DNA of 17,541 nucleotides from positions 1-17,541 of the forward strand of contig CAMBZK010000008.1 of NCBI GenBank assembly GCA_945872225.1. The letters run 5' to 3'. The notes under the pieces were generated by a model. It saw only the letters and a list, made by a program, of their open reading frames with translations. It had not been told where the DNA came from and made no database searches. This DNA comes from a candidate division TM6 bacterium UASB124 (lineage in GTDB: Bacteria > Babelota > Babeliae > Babelales > RVW-14). The position numbers and the translations under genes were made by a program. Of this stretch, positions 1-7,826 are shown piece by piece. How positions within the stretch are numbered: position 1 is the first letter of the stretch; every line of letters begins with the position of its first letter.

Positions 1-510
1 AAGCTTTTCAAATACCGTTTGTTGCTGTTTTGTTATCTTTTTTTTATGGACATAAAAACTAATAGTCGGAACAGTATTATGAAAAACTCCTGGCTCTACC
101 TGTAAAAATTGATCTTTTGCTGCATTAAAAAAAAGTCTTTTACTCAACACATACCCTTGCGGTGCTAAGTAAAAGACAAATATTGCATAAATGATAGTGC
201 AGAGTAAGGCGAATAGCACGACGCTATACCGCAAAGCCTGTTTTGCTTTAGGCAAAAATGAAACAATCACTAGTTCATCGCGCTCTTTGTGTTCAGCAAG
301 TACCATATGCACGCCCATGCTGCTTGCCAGCGGCAGAGCAAACAAGGTCATTACTGGCAGCAAAAGCATCATGAGCACTGGCACAATACCAGCGTGATGC
401 ACAATCGGCATTTTAACAACAAGATTGCAGGATAAAAAGAGGCCAAGCAAAATCGTAAAATAGATGCTTGTAATTTGTATAAAATGAACTAGGAAGTAGC
501 TAATGATCAT
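1..510 (-). CDS. LptF/LptG family LPS export permease, N-terminal part (cut by the window edge)
   Basis: The frame is open from the ATG at 510 down to base 1, giving 170 residues with no stop, so the gene continues past the left edge. Visible are three hydrophobic segments (about residues 11-32, 41-66 and 93-115). A charged cytoplasmic stretch with HKERDEL (74-80) matches the coupling-helix region of this family. The start of the periplasmic domain follows (LAPQGY, VEPGVF, ISFYVHK). This is the layout of YjgP/YjgQ permeases. LptF and LptG form the inner-membrane part of the LptB2FG transporter, which extracts lipopolysaccharide for delivery to the outer membrane. The gene starts 27 bp after the ymdB stop on the same strand and is probably the last visible gene of the long cluster. 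No strong ribosome binding site was seen before the ATG. LptF cannot be told from LptG with this fragment. Confidence 0.8.
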   Translation of the reverse strand, partial: MIISYFLVHFIQITSIYFTILLGLFLSCNLVVKMPIVHHAGIVPVLMMLLLPVMTLFALPLASSMGVHMVLAEHKERDELVIVSFLPKAKQALRYSVVLFALLCTIIYAIFVFYLAPQGYVLSKRLFFNAAKDQFLQVEPGVFHNTVPTISFYVHKKKITKQQQTVFEKL

Positions 511-537
511 AATAAATGGAGCCAAGCAGCGCCAAAT

Positions 538-1353
538 TTAGACTTGAATCTCATCGTCAACAATACGTACACGCTCTATTTTAAGCGACTTTCCTGTTTG
601 CGTATCAATTTCTACCAAAACGCCACTTAAAACAAAGGGTGGGCGCTCTTCTACAACAAATTTTCCCATTTTCCGATGTTGTAAAAAGTTTGGCAACATT
701 CCATCAAACTGCATACCCAAAACTGAGTGCAATGCACCACAGCCACCAAGGTCTGTTACATAACTAGTTCCTTGTTGCTGAATCATTTCATCGGCTGTTT
801 GAATGTGCGTATGCGTGCCATAAACACCTGAAACCCGGCCATCAAGATACATCCCCATTGCGCGCTTTTCTGAAGTAGCATCGCCATGAAAATCAATAAA
901 AATAAGGCTGGTTTTTGTTCTTAAAAAGGTCAGCAGAGAATCAATGGTCCTAAATGGGCAATCAAGATTATCTTTTGAATACACCCTGCCATGTAAGTTA
1001 ACAATAGCAACCGTATGTCCCTGAATATTAATTAAAGCATATGACTTTCCTGGCATACCAGGAGGATAATTTGCGGGACGAATAACATCATCCCGCTCAT
1101 TTAATGCTAAATAAAGATCTTTTTGATCCCACACATGATTGCCTGTCGTAACAACCGCAGCACCACTTGCTCGCAAAATATCAACAATTTTTGCATTCAA
1201 TCCCATGCCATTTTTCATGGCATTCTCACCATTTACAATAGTAGCATCAACGCGATGGAGCTCCTTCAAGCGAGGAGCCCATTTTTGAAACATTGCTATG
1301 CCAGGCGCGCCTATAATGTCGCCAATAAACAAAAACCGCAGCATTGATGCCAT
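538..1353 (-). CDS. ymdB: YmdB-type metallophosphoesterase (TIGR00282 family)
   Basis: This 271-residue protein carries the full metal-binding set of the YmdB family: GDIIGAPG with D12, NGENA with E43 and N44, TTGNHVWD with N72 and H73, DFHGDATSEK with H156, and GTHTHIQTAD with H181 and H183. Bacillus subtilis YmdB is close to this size (264 aa) and is a dinuclear-metal phosphodiesterase with activity on 2',3'-cyclic nucleotides. It affects biofilm and motility choice and interacts functionally with RNase Y. The gene starts 3 bp after the rny stop, repeating the rny-ymdB adjacency seen in many bacteria, so the two are surely co-transcribed. M4 (MLRFLFIGD) is an alternative start and matches the family N-terminus slightly better. 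The enzymatic class is clear; the physiological substrate is not known. Confidence 0.93.
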   Translation of the reverse strand: MASMLRFLFIGDIIGAPGIAMFQKWAPRLKELHRVDATIVNGENAMKNGMGLNAKIVDILRASGAAVVTTGNHVWDQKDLYLALNERDDVIRPANYPPGMPGKSYALINIQGHTVAIVNLHGRVYSKDNLDCPFRTIDSLLTFLRTKTSLIFIDFHGDATSEKRAMGMYLDGRVSGVYGTHTHIQTADEMIQQQGTSYVTDLGGCGALHSVLGMQFDGMLPNFLQHRKMGKFVVEERPPFVLSGVLVEIDTQTGKSLKIERVRIVDDEIQV

Positions 1354-1356
1354 AAT

Positions 1357-2913
1357 TTATCGTGCCGCCTGAATAAACCGCTTTTCTCTAATTACGTTAA
1401 CTTTGATTTCACCAGGGAACGCCATTTCTTGCTCTATGCGTTTTGCAAGCTCACTGGCAAGTAATGCCGCCTGATCATCCGTTAATCTGTCTTCATCAAC
1501 AACCACACGAATTTCACGGCCAGCTTGGAGCGCAAATGCTCGCTTAACCCCTTCAAATGTAGCCGCTATCTCTTCAAGCTGTTCTAAGCGCTTAATATAG
1601 GTAGATAAGGTCTCTTTACGAGCACCAGGGCGAGAAGCCGAAATCGCATCAGCTAAGTGGACTATAAAGCCATAAACACTGATGGACGGTACTTCTTCAT
1701 GGTGACTAGCAATAGCATTAACAATGAATGCCTCTTCGCCATATTCTTTAGCAAGGTCGCCACCTATCAGCGCATGCGGGCCATCAACTTCAGCTGAGAC
1801 AGCTTTGCCAATATCATGTAACAACCCTCCGCGGGCTGCCATATCGCCATCGAGGCCAAGTTCTTGGGCAATCATACGAGAAAAATAGGCAACTTCTTTG
1901 CTATGAATAAGGTTGTTTTGCGTAAAACTTGTGCGAAAATGTAATTTACCAACAAGCTTGAGGATCTCTTGATGCACTCCTCTAAAGCCAAACTCCAAAA
2001 TAGTCTGTTGGCCAATCTCTAGAATGCTTTGATCAAGCTCTGTTTCACATTTTGCGACCGTCTCTTCAATCCTGGTAGGGTTAATTCGCCCATCTAGAAT
2101 AAGCTTGCCAAGGGTTCTTTTTGCAATTTCACGCCTAATGGGGTTAAACCCAGAAATAGTAATAATCTCTGGCGTGTCACCAATAACAAACTCCATACCA
2201 GTGGCCATCTCGAGAGCTTTAATATTACGGCCCTCTTTACCAATAATACGACCCTTCATCTCCTCATTGGGTAGATGAATTACGCTAGATGAATGCAAGG
2301 TAACGGTTTCAGCTAAATAGCGCTGCATAGCACCACACATAATAGTGGTAGCCTTTTCTTTTGCTGTATCCCGAGCCTCTTCTTCTATTTTTGAAATCCA
2401 CTTTTGACTAGCAAGTCTAACATCTTTTTCTATTGTTTCAGCCAAAATACGACGTGCATCATCTTGCTTCATGTTGCTGAGGCGCTCAAGCTTGACAATA
2501 AATTCTTCGTAGATTTTTTTAATTTTAACTTCGTCGTTACTAAGATTATCTAGGCGCTTCTGAAGATCACGATCTTTTTGCTGTAACTCGCGACGTAAAT
2601 CATCAAGTAGAACTTCTCGCTGATCAAGAGAGTCTTGTTTCTTTTGTACTTTTGCTTGTTGTTGTGCGCTCTCAATCTTGAGCCGCTTCGTCTCTAAATC
2701 AAACTCACTGCGTCGCTTATTTAGTTCATTTTTAAGCTCAGTCATAGCATCGCGGCGTAACCGTTCTACATCTTCATGAGCGTTTTTTATAAATTCAGCG
2801 GCATTGGTTTTTGCGTAAAGTAATTGACGCTTGCGCGAATACACAAAAGCTAAAGCCACAAAAGAACCACTAAGCGCGCCAGCAAGTGCTGTAACTAGCA
2901 TTATTCCATCCAT
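1357..2913 (-). CDS. rny: Ribonuclease Y
   Basis: RNase Y is the membrane-anchored endoribonuclease that starts mRNA decay in many bacteria lacking RNase E. I place the start at the ATG at 2913, because AAAGG lies 7-8 nt upstream and this gives 518 residues (B. subtilis RNase Y is 520). The open frame extends to 2961 but would put 16 extra residues before the membrane anchor. Order of parts: transmembrane helix (about 4-25), long charged coiled coil (about 30-180), KH domain with GRIIGKEGRN (221-230), HD domain with the catalytic pair H366-D367 in LLHDIGKA and the second motif ASHHEE (402-407), then the C-terminal domain. The family usually acts at the inner membrane as a dimer. It lies between zapA and ymdB. 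A TATACT hexamer (2962-2967, minus) precedes it but has no convincing -35. Confidence 0.96.
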   Translation of the reverse strand: MDGIMLVTALAGALSGSFVALAFVYSRKRQLLYAKTNAAEFIKNAHEDVERLRRDAMTELKNELNKRRSEFDLETKRLKIESAQQQAKVQKKQDSLDQREVLLDDLRRELQQKDRDLQKRLDNLSNDEVKIKKIYEEFIVKLERLSNMKQDDARRILAETIEKDVRLASQKWISKIEEEARDTAKEKATTIMCGAMQRYLAETVTLHSSSVIHLPNEEMKGRIIGKEGRNIKALEMATGMEFVIGDTPEIITISGFNPIRREIAKRTLGKLILDGRINPTRIEETVAKCETELDQSILEIGQQTILEFGFRGVHQEILKLVGKLHFRTSFTQNNLIHSKEVAYFSRMIAQELGLDGDMAARGGLLHDIGKAVSAEVDGPHALIGGDLAKEYGEEAFIVNAIASHHEEVPSISVYGFIVHLADAISASRPGARKETLSTYIKRLEQLEEIAATFEGVKRAFALQAGREIRVVVDEDRLTDDQAALLASELAKRIEQEMAFPGEIKVNVIREKRFIQAAR

Positions 2914-3029
2914 TGCTGTGCCTTTAAGTCTAAATTGTAGTAGGAAAAATACGCGACACATAGTATATGCGTCACTCAGAACTGAGATGTAGAAAAATGG
3001 AAGAAACTGCTCTTAGCTACTGTTTTACT

Positions 3030-3047
3030 ATTACCTCACAGGGTAAT
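3030..3047 (-). other. Small hairpin at the zapA stop codon
   Basis: ATTACC and GGTAAT form a perfect 6-bp stem with a 6-nt loop, touching the zapA TGA. No T-run follows, so it is not a standard terminator. It may mark the 3' end of zapA mRNA or be chance. A second short palindrome (CTCAG/CTGAG, 2975-2986) lies in the same 133-nt gap before rny. Confidence 0.3.
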
Positions 3048-3313
3048 CACACACTGTCAGCCATTAGCGAAATAATATGCTCAACCTTAACTTCATCTTC
3101 AGCTTGTAAGCGCTGGCTTTTAGCTGAGTCAATAGCTATATGAAGAGCAACCATAAGTGCAATTTTGTCTTCGCTAAGACTGGGCATTTTTTCACGTTTA
3201 GCTCCAAACAGACTGGTCACAAGCTCTGCCGCTTGCACCACGTCCTGTTCATGCTCATCAGTTGCGATCGAATATTGCTTACCATTCAGGGTAATTTTTA
3301 ACTGTTTTTGCAT
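3047..3313 (-). CDS. zapA: Cell division protein ZapA
   Basis: This 88-residue protein shows the ZapA pattern: an N-terminal beta strand segment (KITLNGKQYSIA), a short linker, then a helix with DKIALMVALHIAIDSAK (49-65) and a charged coiled-coil C-terminus. ZapA binds FtsZ, cross-links protofilaments and stabilises the cytokinetic ring. The length is near the usual range of about 90-110. It lies 12 bp after a ZapB-like coiled-coil gene and before rny, an order common in Gram-negative bacteria where zapA follows a small coiled-coil partner. The assignment rests on the sequence pattern plus this context; small size limits certainty. Confidence 0.87.
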   Translation of the reverse strand: MQKQLKITLNGKQYSIATDEHEQDVVQAAELVTSLFGAKREKMPSLSEDKIALMVALHIAIDSAKSQRLQAEDEVKVEHIISLMADSV

Positions 3314-3325
3314 GATACACGATCG

Positions 3326-3571
3326 TTAGTGAGAGTTTTCAAGAGCATTTAAACTAGTGAGCAACGCCTCGATACTAGTAACTATAGCAGCTTTTTCTTG
3401 AACTAACGCTTGAGAGCTCGAGGCTTCCTTAAGCAATGAAGCTTCGAAATGCTGAATCTGTCCCCGTAGAACCTCTACCTCTTTAGCAGAGACAGCATAC
3501 TTAGCCAGTAGCTCTTGATGTTTTTCAATCAAGCGAAGAACCTTATGTTCAAGCTCTTCCAAATATCTCAT
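3326..3571 (-). CDS. ZapB-like short coiled-coil protein
   Basis: From the ATG at 3571 this encodes 81 residues, nearly all predicted alpha-helical coiled coil (MRYLEELEHKVLRLIEKHQ onward, then repeated hydrophobic heptads). The frame continues upstream to 3598, but AAGGA sits 7 nt before the 3571 ATG and the upstream extension falls inside a strong hairpin, so the shorter form is preferred. Small coiled-coil genes of the ZapB/TIGR02449 type often lie immediately before zapA, and ZapB binds ZapA to help position the Z ring. The role in division is inferred from size, coiled-coil form and position; sequence alone would not separate it from other small coiled coils. Confidence 0.65.
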   Translation of the reverse strand: MRYLEELEHKVLRLIEKHQELLAKYAVSAKEVEVLRGQIQHFEASLLKEASSSQALVQEKAAIVTSIEALLTSLNALENSH

Positions 3572-3594
3572 TGCTAATTCCTTTTTTCCCATAC

Positions 3595-3637
3595 CCATAG
3601 CCGTTTACTATACTGTAGTACAGAGTACCGGCTATGG
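3595..3637 (-). promoter_or_regulatory. Strong hairpin between rplT and the ZapB-like gene
   Basis: CCATAGCCG (3595-3603) and CGGCTATGG (3629-3637) form a perfect 9-bp outer stem. Inside it TACT/AGTA and CTGT/ACAG can pair further around a 3-nt loop, giving a nearly continuous 43-nt hairpin. There is no T-run on either side, so it is not a classical intrinsic terminator. It lies 20 bp after the rplT stop and ends 23 nt before the chosen start of the coiled-coil gene. It could be an RNA processing or stability element that sets different levels for ribosomal protein and division genes, or a palindromic protein-binding site. Confidence 0.5.
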
Positions 3638-3656
3638 AATATCAATTGCAATACAT

Positions 3657-4007
3657 TTATTTTTTTGCAACTAAAGTAACCAGTTGAGCAAATGCATCTG
3701 GTTCTAGGATAGCCATCTGGCTGAGCATTTTTCTATTAATAAGAACATTAGCCAACTTCAGGTTATGAATAAATTTGCTGTAAGAAACGCCATGTGTTTT
3801 ACATGCAGCGTTAATACGAACAATAAAAAGCGATCTAAAATCACGCTTTTTAAGCTTTCTGCCTTTATACGCAAATGCCATTGCACGCATCAAAGTTTCT
3901 TTAGCGCGTTTAAATACATTTTTACGCTGGCCCCAAAAGCCCTTGGTTTGTTTTAATAACCGTTTATGACGTCGCTTGGTGATAACACCACGTTTTACGC
4001 GTGACAT
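3657..4007 (-). CDS. rplT: Large ribosomal subunit protein bL20
   Basis: This 116-residue basic protein matches bL20 over its full length: MSRVKRGVITKRRHKRLLK, then KGFWGQRKNVFKRAKE, AYKGRKLKKRDFRSLFIVRI, and the C-terminal HNLKLANVLINRKMLSQMA. bL20 is an early assembly protein of the 50S subunit that binds 23S rRNA, and in several bacteria it represses its own operon by binding the leader mRNA. A strong ribosome binding site (GAGGT, 6 nt before the ATG) is present. The gene follows rpmI by 48 bp in the universal infC-rpmI-rplT order. The usual downstream neighbours pheS and pheT are missing here. No bL20-binding leader was identified. Confidence 0.97.
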   Translation of the reverse strand: MSRVKRGVITKRRHKRLLKQTKGFWGQRKNVFKRAKETLMRAMAFAYKGRKLKKRDFRSLFIVRINAACKTHGVSYSKFIHNLKLANVLINRKMLSQMAILEPDAFAQLVTLVAKK

Positions 4008-4055
4008 AGTATGACCTCAATTCAAAATTCAAAAATATAATTAATGTTAAAACTA

Positions 4056-4250
4056 CTAATATGGCATCAATGTTTTGATTTGTTTTTCTTGCGATGTGCT
4101 TACATAAGCAATACCACGCAAATCACGAACACGTTTGCCATTTTTTGCCCATGCATGGTGACGACGATACGCACGAGCACGTTTAATATGACCGCTAGCG
4201 GTTTTCTTAAATCTTTTTTTGCAAGAAGAGTGTGTTTTCATCTTTGGCAT
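4056..4250 (-). CDS. rpmI: Large ribosomal subunit protein bL35
   Basis: This is a 64-residue, strongly basic protein starting MPKMKTHSSCKKRFKKTASG, the conserved bL35 opening, followed by HIKRARAYRRHHAWAKNGKR and RDLRG. Its length equals the family norm. bL35 is a structural protein of the 50S subunit. The middle part differs somewhat from common versions (HHAWAKNGKR where HLLTKKSTKRKR-like sequence is usual), consistent with a divergent lineage. AAGGG lies 7 nt before the ATG. It sits 11 bp after infC and 48 bp before rplT, in the standard order. Confidence 0.96.
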   Translation of the reverse strand: MPKMKTHSSCKKRFKKTASGHIKRARAYRRHHAWAKNGKRVRDLRGIAYVSTSQEKQIKTLMPY

Positions 4251-4261
4251 TATAAATCCCT

Positions 4262-4852
4262 TTACTTGCCCTTAACAAAGAAAATCTTTGTCCAAAGCAT
4301 ATTGCTTCTACTATCTTTTTCTTCAACAACTTGCCCAACGTTTTTTTCCACTAAATCATTCAAAATGCGAGTAAAAAAACGTGGCCCCACTTCATCAATC
4401 ATGGTCGCTTCACGCCCACGAAATTGAAGCGTAAACTTAACTTTATTGCCATCAGCAAAAAACTGTGCCGCTTGGTTCAGCTTTGTTTTATAATCTTGCT
4501 CCCCAATATTTGGGCGCATTTTTATCTCTTTTACAACAATAACTTTTTGATGCTTTTTTGCATCAGCTTGCTGCTTTTTTTTGGCATACAAAAATTTACC
4601 GTAATCCATAAATTTGGCAATTGGCACACCGTCATTCTCGCCAACTTGAACCAAGTCCATGTTTTTTTCATATGCTTTCATTAACGCTTGTGCCTTAGGC
4701 AACAAACCTAACTGTTGCCCTTGATCATCAATGACCACAAGGCGCTCACTACGAATCTGCTCGTTCACATTATGCTTATTTAAGGCATCGTTTGGAGCTT
4801 TGTTTTTATTAAAAGGCTTATTATTGGTATTATTCACTATCAGTTCCCGCAT
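4262..4852 (-). CDS. infC: Translation initiation factor IF-3
   Basis: IF-3 keeps ribosomal subunits apart and checks start-codon and initiator-tRNA pairing. The N-domain runs from about residue 28 (NVNEQIRSERLVVIDDQGQQ), the interdomain region holds KFMDYGKFLYAKKKQ, and the C-domain begins with VVKEIKMRPNIGEQDY and includes LQFRGREAT. At 196 residues it is a little longer than usual (about 175-185), because an Asn/Lys-rich stretch of some 27 residues precedes the core. The chosen ATG at 4852 lies inside recA (23-bp overlap) and its AGGA is only 2 nt away, which is too close. A GTG five codons later (4837) or a rare start such as ATT cannot be excluded, since infC often uses an unusual start for autoregulation. 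rpmI follows after 11 bp. Confidence 0.94.
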   Translation of the reverse strand: MRELIVNNTNNKPFNKNKAPNDALNKHNVNEQIRSERLVVIDDQGQQLGLLPKAQALMKAYEKNMDLVQVGENDGVPIAKFMDYGKFLYAKKKQQADAKKHQKVIVVKEIKMRPNIGEQDYKTKLNQAAQFFADGNKVKFTLQFRGREATMIDEVGPRFFTRILNDLVEKNVGQVVEEKDSRSNMLWTKIFFVKGK

Positions 4853-5870
4853 TGTCCTGCGTATTGTCGTTCATTTTTTCCCGAACAGCACTGTAAATTT
4901 TTTCGTACAACGCCGGCTCTTCTTTCAATTTTTTTAAGCAATTGTCACGACCTTGTGCCAATTTTTCATTCCCTACAGTAAACCATGCGCCGTTTTGCTG
5001 CACAATATTAGAAGCAATTGCCGCGTCAAGCGCATCCAATTCCTTACTAATACCTTCGCCAAACAATAAATCAACCTCAGCTCGTCTAAATGGAGGCGCC
5101 ACCTTATTCTTAGCAACTTTAACAAGAACCCTATTTCCAATAGGCTTATCATTCTTTTTAAGTGTTGCAATACGACGAATATCTAACCGAATAGACGCAT
5201 AAAACTTCAAGGCGTTCCCACCAGTTGTAGTTTCGTGGTCACCAAACGGCATAGAGTTAATCTTACTGCGGATTTGATTTATAAAAATCAATACCGTCCT
5301 AGACTTGTGTACTACCGGAGTTAGTTTACGCAATGCTTGGGACATTAACCGCGCTTGCAAGCCAACATGGACATCGCCCATGTCACCCTCAAGCTCTGTT
5401 TTCGGCACAAGTGCTGCAACAGAATCAATAACTATCATATCAACAGCATTCGAGCGGATTAACATTTCAGCAATATCTAACGCTTGCTCGCCGTAATCAG
5501 GTTGTGACACAATTAGGTCATTAACGTTAATGCCTATGCTCGCCGCATACTGAGGATCAAGAGCATGTTCTGCATCGATAAAAGCGCAAACGCCACCAAC
5601 TTTTTGTGCCTGTGCTATAGCATGCAAGGTAATCGTCGTTTTTCCAGATGCCTCTGGACCATAAATTTCAACGACACGTCCTCGCGGAAAGCCGCCAATC
5701 CCAAGCGCCTGGTCAATTAAAATTGAACCAGTCGAAATTGTTTCAATTTTAAGATCTGTCTTTTGCCCCAAAAGCATTACAGAGCCCTTACCAAACTGCT
5801 TATCAATTTGTGCAAAAGCAACTTCGAGTGCTTTTGTGCGCTCTGCTGTTTGAACGATTTCTTTAGTCAT
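4830..5870 (-). CDS. recA: Recombinase RecA
   Basis: RecA polymerises on single-stranded DNA and drives homologous pairing; in many bacteria it also triggers LexA self-cleavage. The 346-residue protein is complete: Walker A GPEASGKT (71-78), the Walker B region DMIVIDSVAALVPK, FINQIRSKI, the L2-flanking TTTGGNALKFYAS, and a C-terminal tail rich in acidic and polar residues. Length is typical. The context is unusual: it starts 3 bp after the stop of a parvulin chaperone gene and its end overlaps infC by 23 bp. It therefore appears to be transcribed within a housekeeping cluster and no promoter of its own or SOS-box palindrome was noticed just upstream. The ribosome binding site is weak (AAAGAA) inside the preceding gene, which suggests translational coupling. 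Confidence 0.98.
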   Translation of the reverse strand: MTKEIVQTAERTKALEVAFAQIDKQFGKGSVMLLGQKTDLKIETISTGSILIDQALGIGGFPRGRVVEIYGPEASGKTTITLHAIAQAQKVGGVCAFIDAEHALDPQYAASIGINVNDLIVSQPDYGEQALDIAEMLIRSNAVDMIVIDSVAALVPKTELEGDMGDVHVGLQARLMSQALRKLTPVVHKSRTVLIFINQIRSKINSMPFGDHETTTGGNALKFYASIRLDIRRIATLKKNDKPIGNRVLVKVAKNKVAPPFRRAEVDLLFGEGISKELDALDAAIASNIVQQNGAWFTVGNEKLAQGRDNCLKKLKEEPALYEKIYSAVREKMNDNTQDNAGTDSE

Positions 5871-5873
5871 CTA

Positions 5874-7826
5874 CTATTCTTTCACCGGTTGCATCTCAAG
5901 GATGTTTTTATTTTCCACTTCTATTTTAGCATTTCTATGCAAAGATGCAATAAACGCTCCCATCTGAAGGGAACCAATTTTGGCATGCTCTGATTTTGCT
6001 TGCTTAGCATTTTCTTTCTCAAGATCAGCTTTATCAGCATACTCAACATCATTTATAGTTGCCAGGTAGAAATTTTCCCCCTGGGTCATAAATAATACTT
6101 GAGAAGGTGTGGTTAAAGCAAAAAGCTTTTCTTTAACGCTTCGCTCGCCACTAAAACCTTTGAGATCACTTGCCGTCGTTGCCATATCTGTTTTTGTATA
6201 ATGCGCCTTTATCTCGCTCGCAACATCATCCAACGTTTTTTTACCAGCAAGTACCGCTGCACGTAGCCCTTTAAGGGTACGCTTTGCAATTACATCAGCC
6301 TGTTCTTTTATGAAATCACTAGAAACTGCCGCCTTAACTTCATTAAAGGCAGGAAGATATGCTTTTTTTACTTCTGCAAGCTGATAAAGAATATAACAAT
6401 CATCATGAACAAAATAACCAATGCCACTTGTTTTTCCCTGAGCAGCAAAAAGCTTTTTAGCTAAGACAGATTGCAATCCTGTTTCCTTTGCATCATTGTC
6501 GGTCAACCATTCCGTATTGCGACTAACGCAGCGATGTTTTGCAACAAAATTATCCAGTTGCTTGTGGTCAGTTTTTGCTGTTCGCACTACTTGTTCAAGT
6601 TCAGATCGCAAAGAATTCATTGCTCGTTTAGCCTTAAGCGTTACAACGATATCATTTTTAACGGTATCAAATGATTTTTCTCCGGCATTAATGCGCTCAA
6701 CAAGTTGTAGGATTTCATACCCAGCTTTTGTTTTTACAATCGGTGAAATCTCACCATTTTTTTTAAGTCTAAATGCTGCTTTTTCAAATTCTAGATCATG
6801 CGTTCCCTTTTCAAAGAAATCCACGATACCACCACTTTGCAAGCCTTTTTCGTCAGTTGAATATTGCTTGATCAGAGCCTGAAATTGCGCTGGTTTTTCT
6901 TGTGCTTTTTTTAGAATCTCAGTTGCCATTGGCGGCAATCCCTTACCAACCGATTTCAACAGCAAGCGTCGTACTTTAACTTTTGGAGGAATGCGATACA
7001 TAGCAGCTTTATGTTTTTCATAAAATTGTCGTGCCATTGATTGGTCAATCTCTATGCTATCAGTAAATGCTTTTGTATTAATCTCCCAATACACAGCGCT
7101 ACGTTGCTCTGGCTCTCTGTAGCGATCTTTGTTGGCTAAGTAGAATGCATTCAGCTCTTTATCATCCGCAGCTAAAATTTTTGCCTGAGGAGTAAAAGCA
7201 TCTAATTTGCAACTTACTATAGAAAAGCTACGACGAGCAGTTGCCCGCAACGCAGCTTCTTTTGCAACAAAGCCTGGCACATAAGCCGTGTGCTGAACAA
7301 ATTTAAGAAGAATATCACGTTTAATTTCTTCTGCTCGACGCGCTTCAAATTCTGCAGGAGTCATGGCAAGTCGCTGCAAATAATCATGGTACATATTAAT
7401 ATTAACGCGACCATCTGCATCAAGCAAATGAGGCATTGATTTTAAAAGCTCTTCTTGGAACCACTGTTTATCAACACGCATACCCAGCTGATCTTTTATA
7501 TAATCATACAATTTTTCTTGTACACAGTTATCAAGAGCTAAGCCCTGTGGATTATCAAACCCGTATGCTTGCAAAAACATTTCCTCAGACATACCATATG
7601 CCTTGGCCATCTGCCGTATCGCATTAATCCGCTCTTGGATTTCCATTAATGATTTTCTGTATTCATCAAATGTAACAGCATACCCATTAACGCGAGCAAC
7701 CCTCAAATCACCTGGGCGACTTGGGCCAAACTTTATACCGTAGAGAGTTCCTAACACTAGTGAGGCTAAAACAATCCATAGAATGTTTTGCCATTTTTTC
7801 ATTTCTTTTCTAAACATGTAAATCAC
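5874..7826 (-). CDS. PpiD/SurA-like membrane-anchored peptidyl-prolyl isomerase
   Basis: This 650-residue protein has one N-terminal transmembrane anchor (about 12-30, NILWIVLASLVLGTLYG), a SurA-like chaperone region with NGYAVTFDEYRKSL (47-60), and a parvulin (PpiC) domain at about 284-378 with KVRRLLLKS, QYSTDEKG, GGIVDFFEKG and KTKAGYEILQL. A long C-terminal chaperone region follows. The architecture is that of PpiD, which faces the periplasm and helps newly exported outer-membrane proteins fold. The start is taken as GTG at 7826, because AAAGGG lies 5 nt upstream; an ATG at 7817 and another at 7802 are alternatives. It is the first gene of the long minus-strand cluster and lies directly before recA. 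Parvulin domains in PpiD are often catalytically weak, so isomerase activity is not assured. Confidence 0.88.
   Translation of the reverse strand: MIYMFRKEMKKWQNILWIVLASLVLGTLYGIKFGPSRPGDLRVARVNGYAVTFDEYRKSLMEIQERINAIRQMAKAYGMSEEMFLQAYGFDNPQGLALDNCVQEKLYDYIKDQLGMRVDKQWFQEELLKSMPHLLDADGRVNINMYHDYLQRLAMTPAEFEARRAEEIKRDILLKFVQHTAYVPGFVAKEAALRATARRSFSIVSCKLDAFTPQAKILAADDKELNAFYLANKDRYREPEQRSAVYWEINTKAFTDSIEIDQSMARQFYEKHKAAMYRIPPKVKVRRLLLKSVGKGLPPMATEILKKAQEKPAQFQALIKQYSTDEKGLQSGGIVDFFEKGTHDLEFEKAAFRLKKNGEISPIVKTKAGYEILQLVERINAGEKSFDTVKNDIVVTLKAKRAMNSLRSELEQVVRTAKTDHKQLDNFVAKHRCVSRNTEWLTDNDAKETGLQSVLAKKLFAAQGKTSGIGYFVHDDCYILYQLAEVKKAYLPAFNEVKAAVSSDFIKEQADVIAKRTLKGLRAAVLAGKKTLDDVASEIKAHYTKTDMATTASDLKGFSGERSVKEKLFALTTPSQVLFMTQGENFYLATINDVEYADKADLEKENAKQAKSEHAKIGSLQMGAFIASLHRNAKIEVENKNILEMQPVKE

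Noticed and set aside
191..397. Plus-strand 68-codon open frame near the left edge
   Set aside because: It is antisense to the LptF/LptG-type frame, which has clear membrane segments and family motifs.
2914..3046. A 6S RNA gene between zapA and rny
   Set aside because: 6S RNA often lies next to zapA, but this gap is only 133 nt, shorter than a normal 6S RNA (about 180 nt), and no long closing stem with a central bubble was seen.
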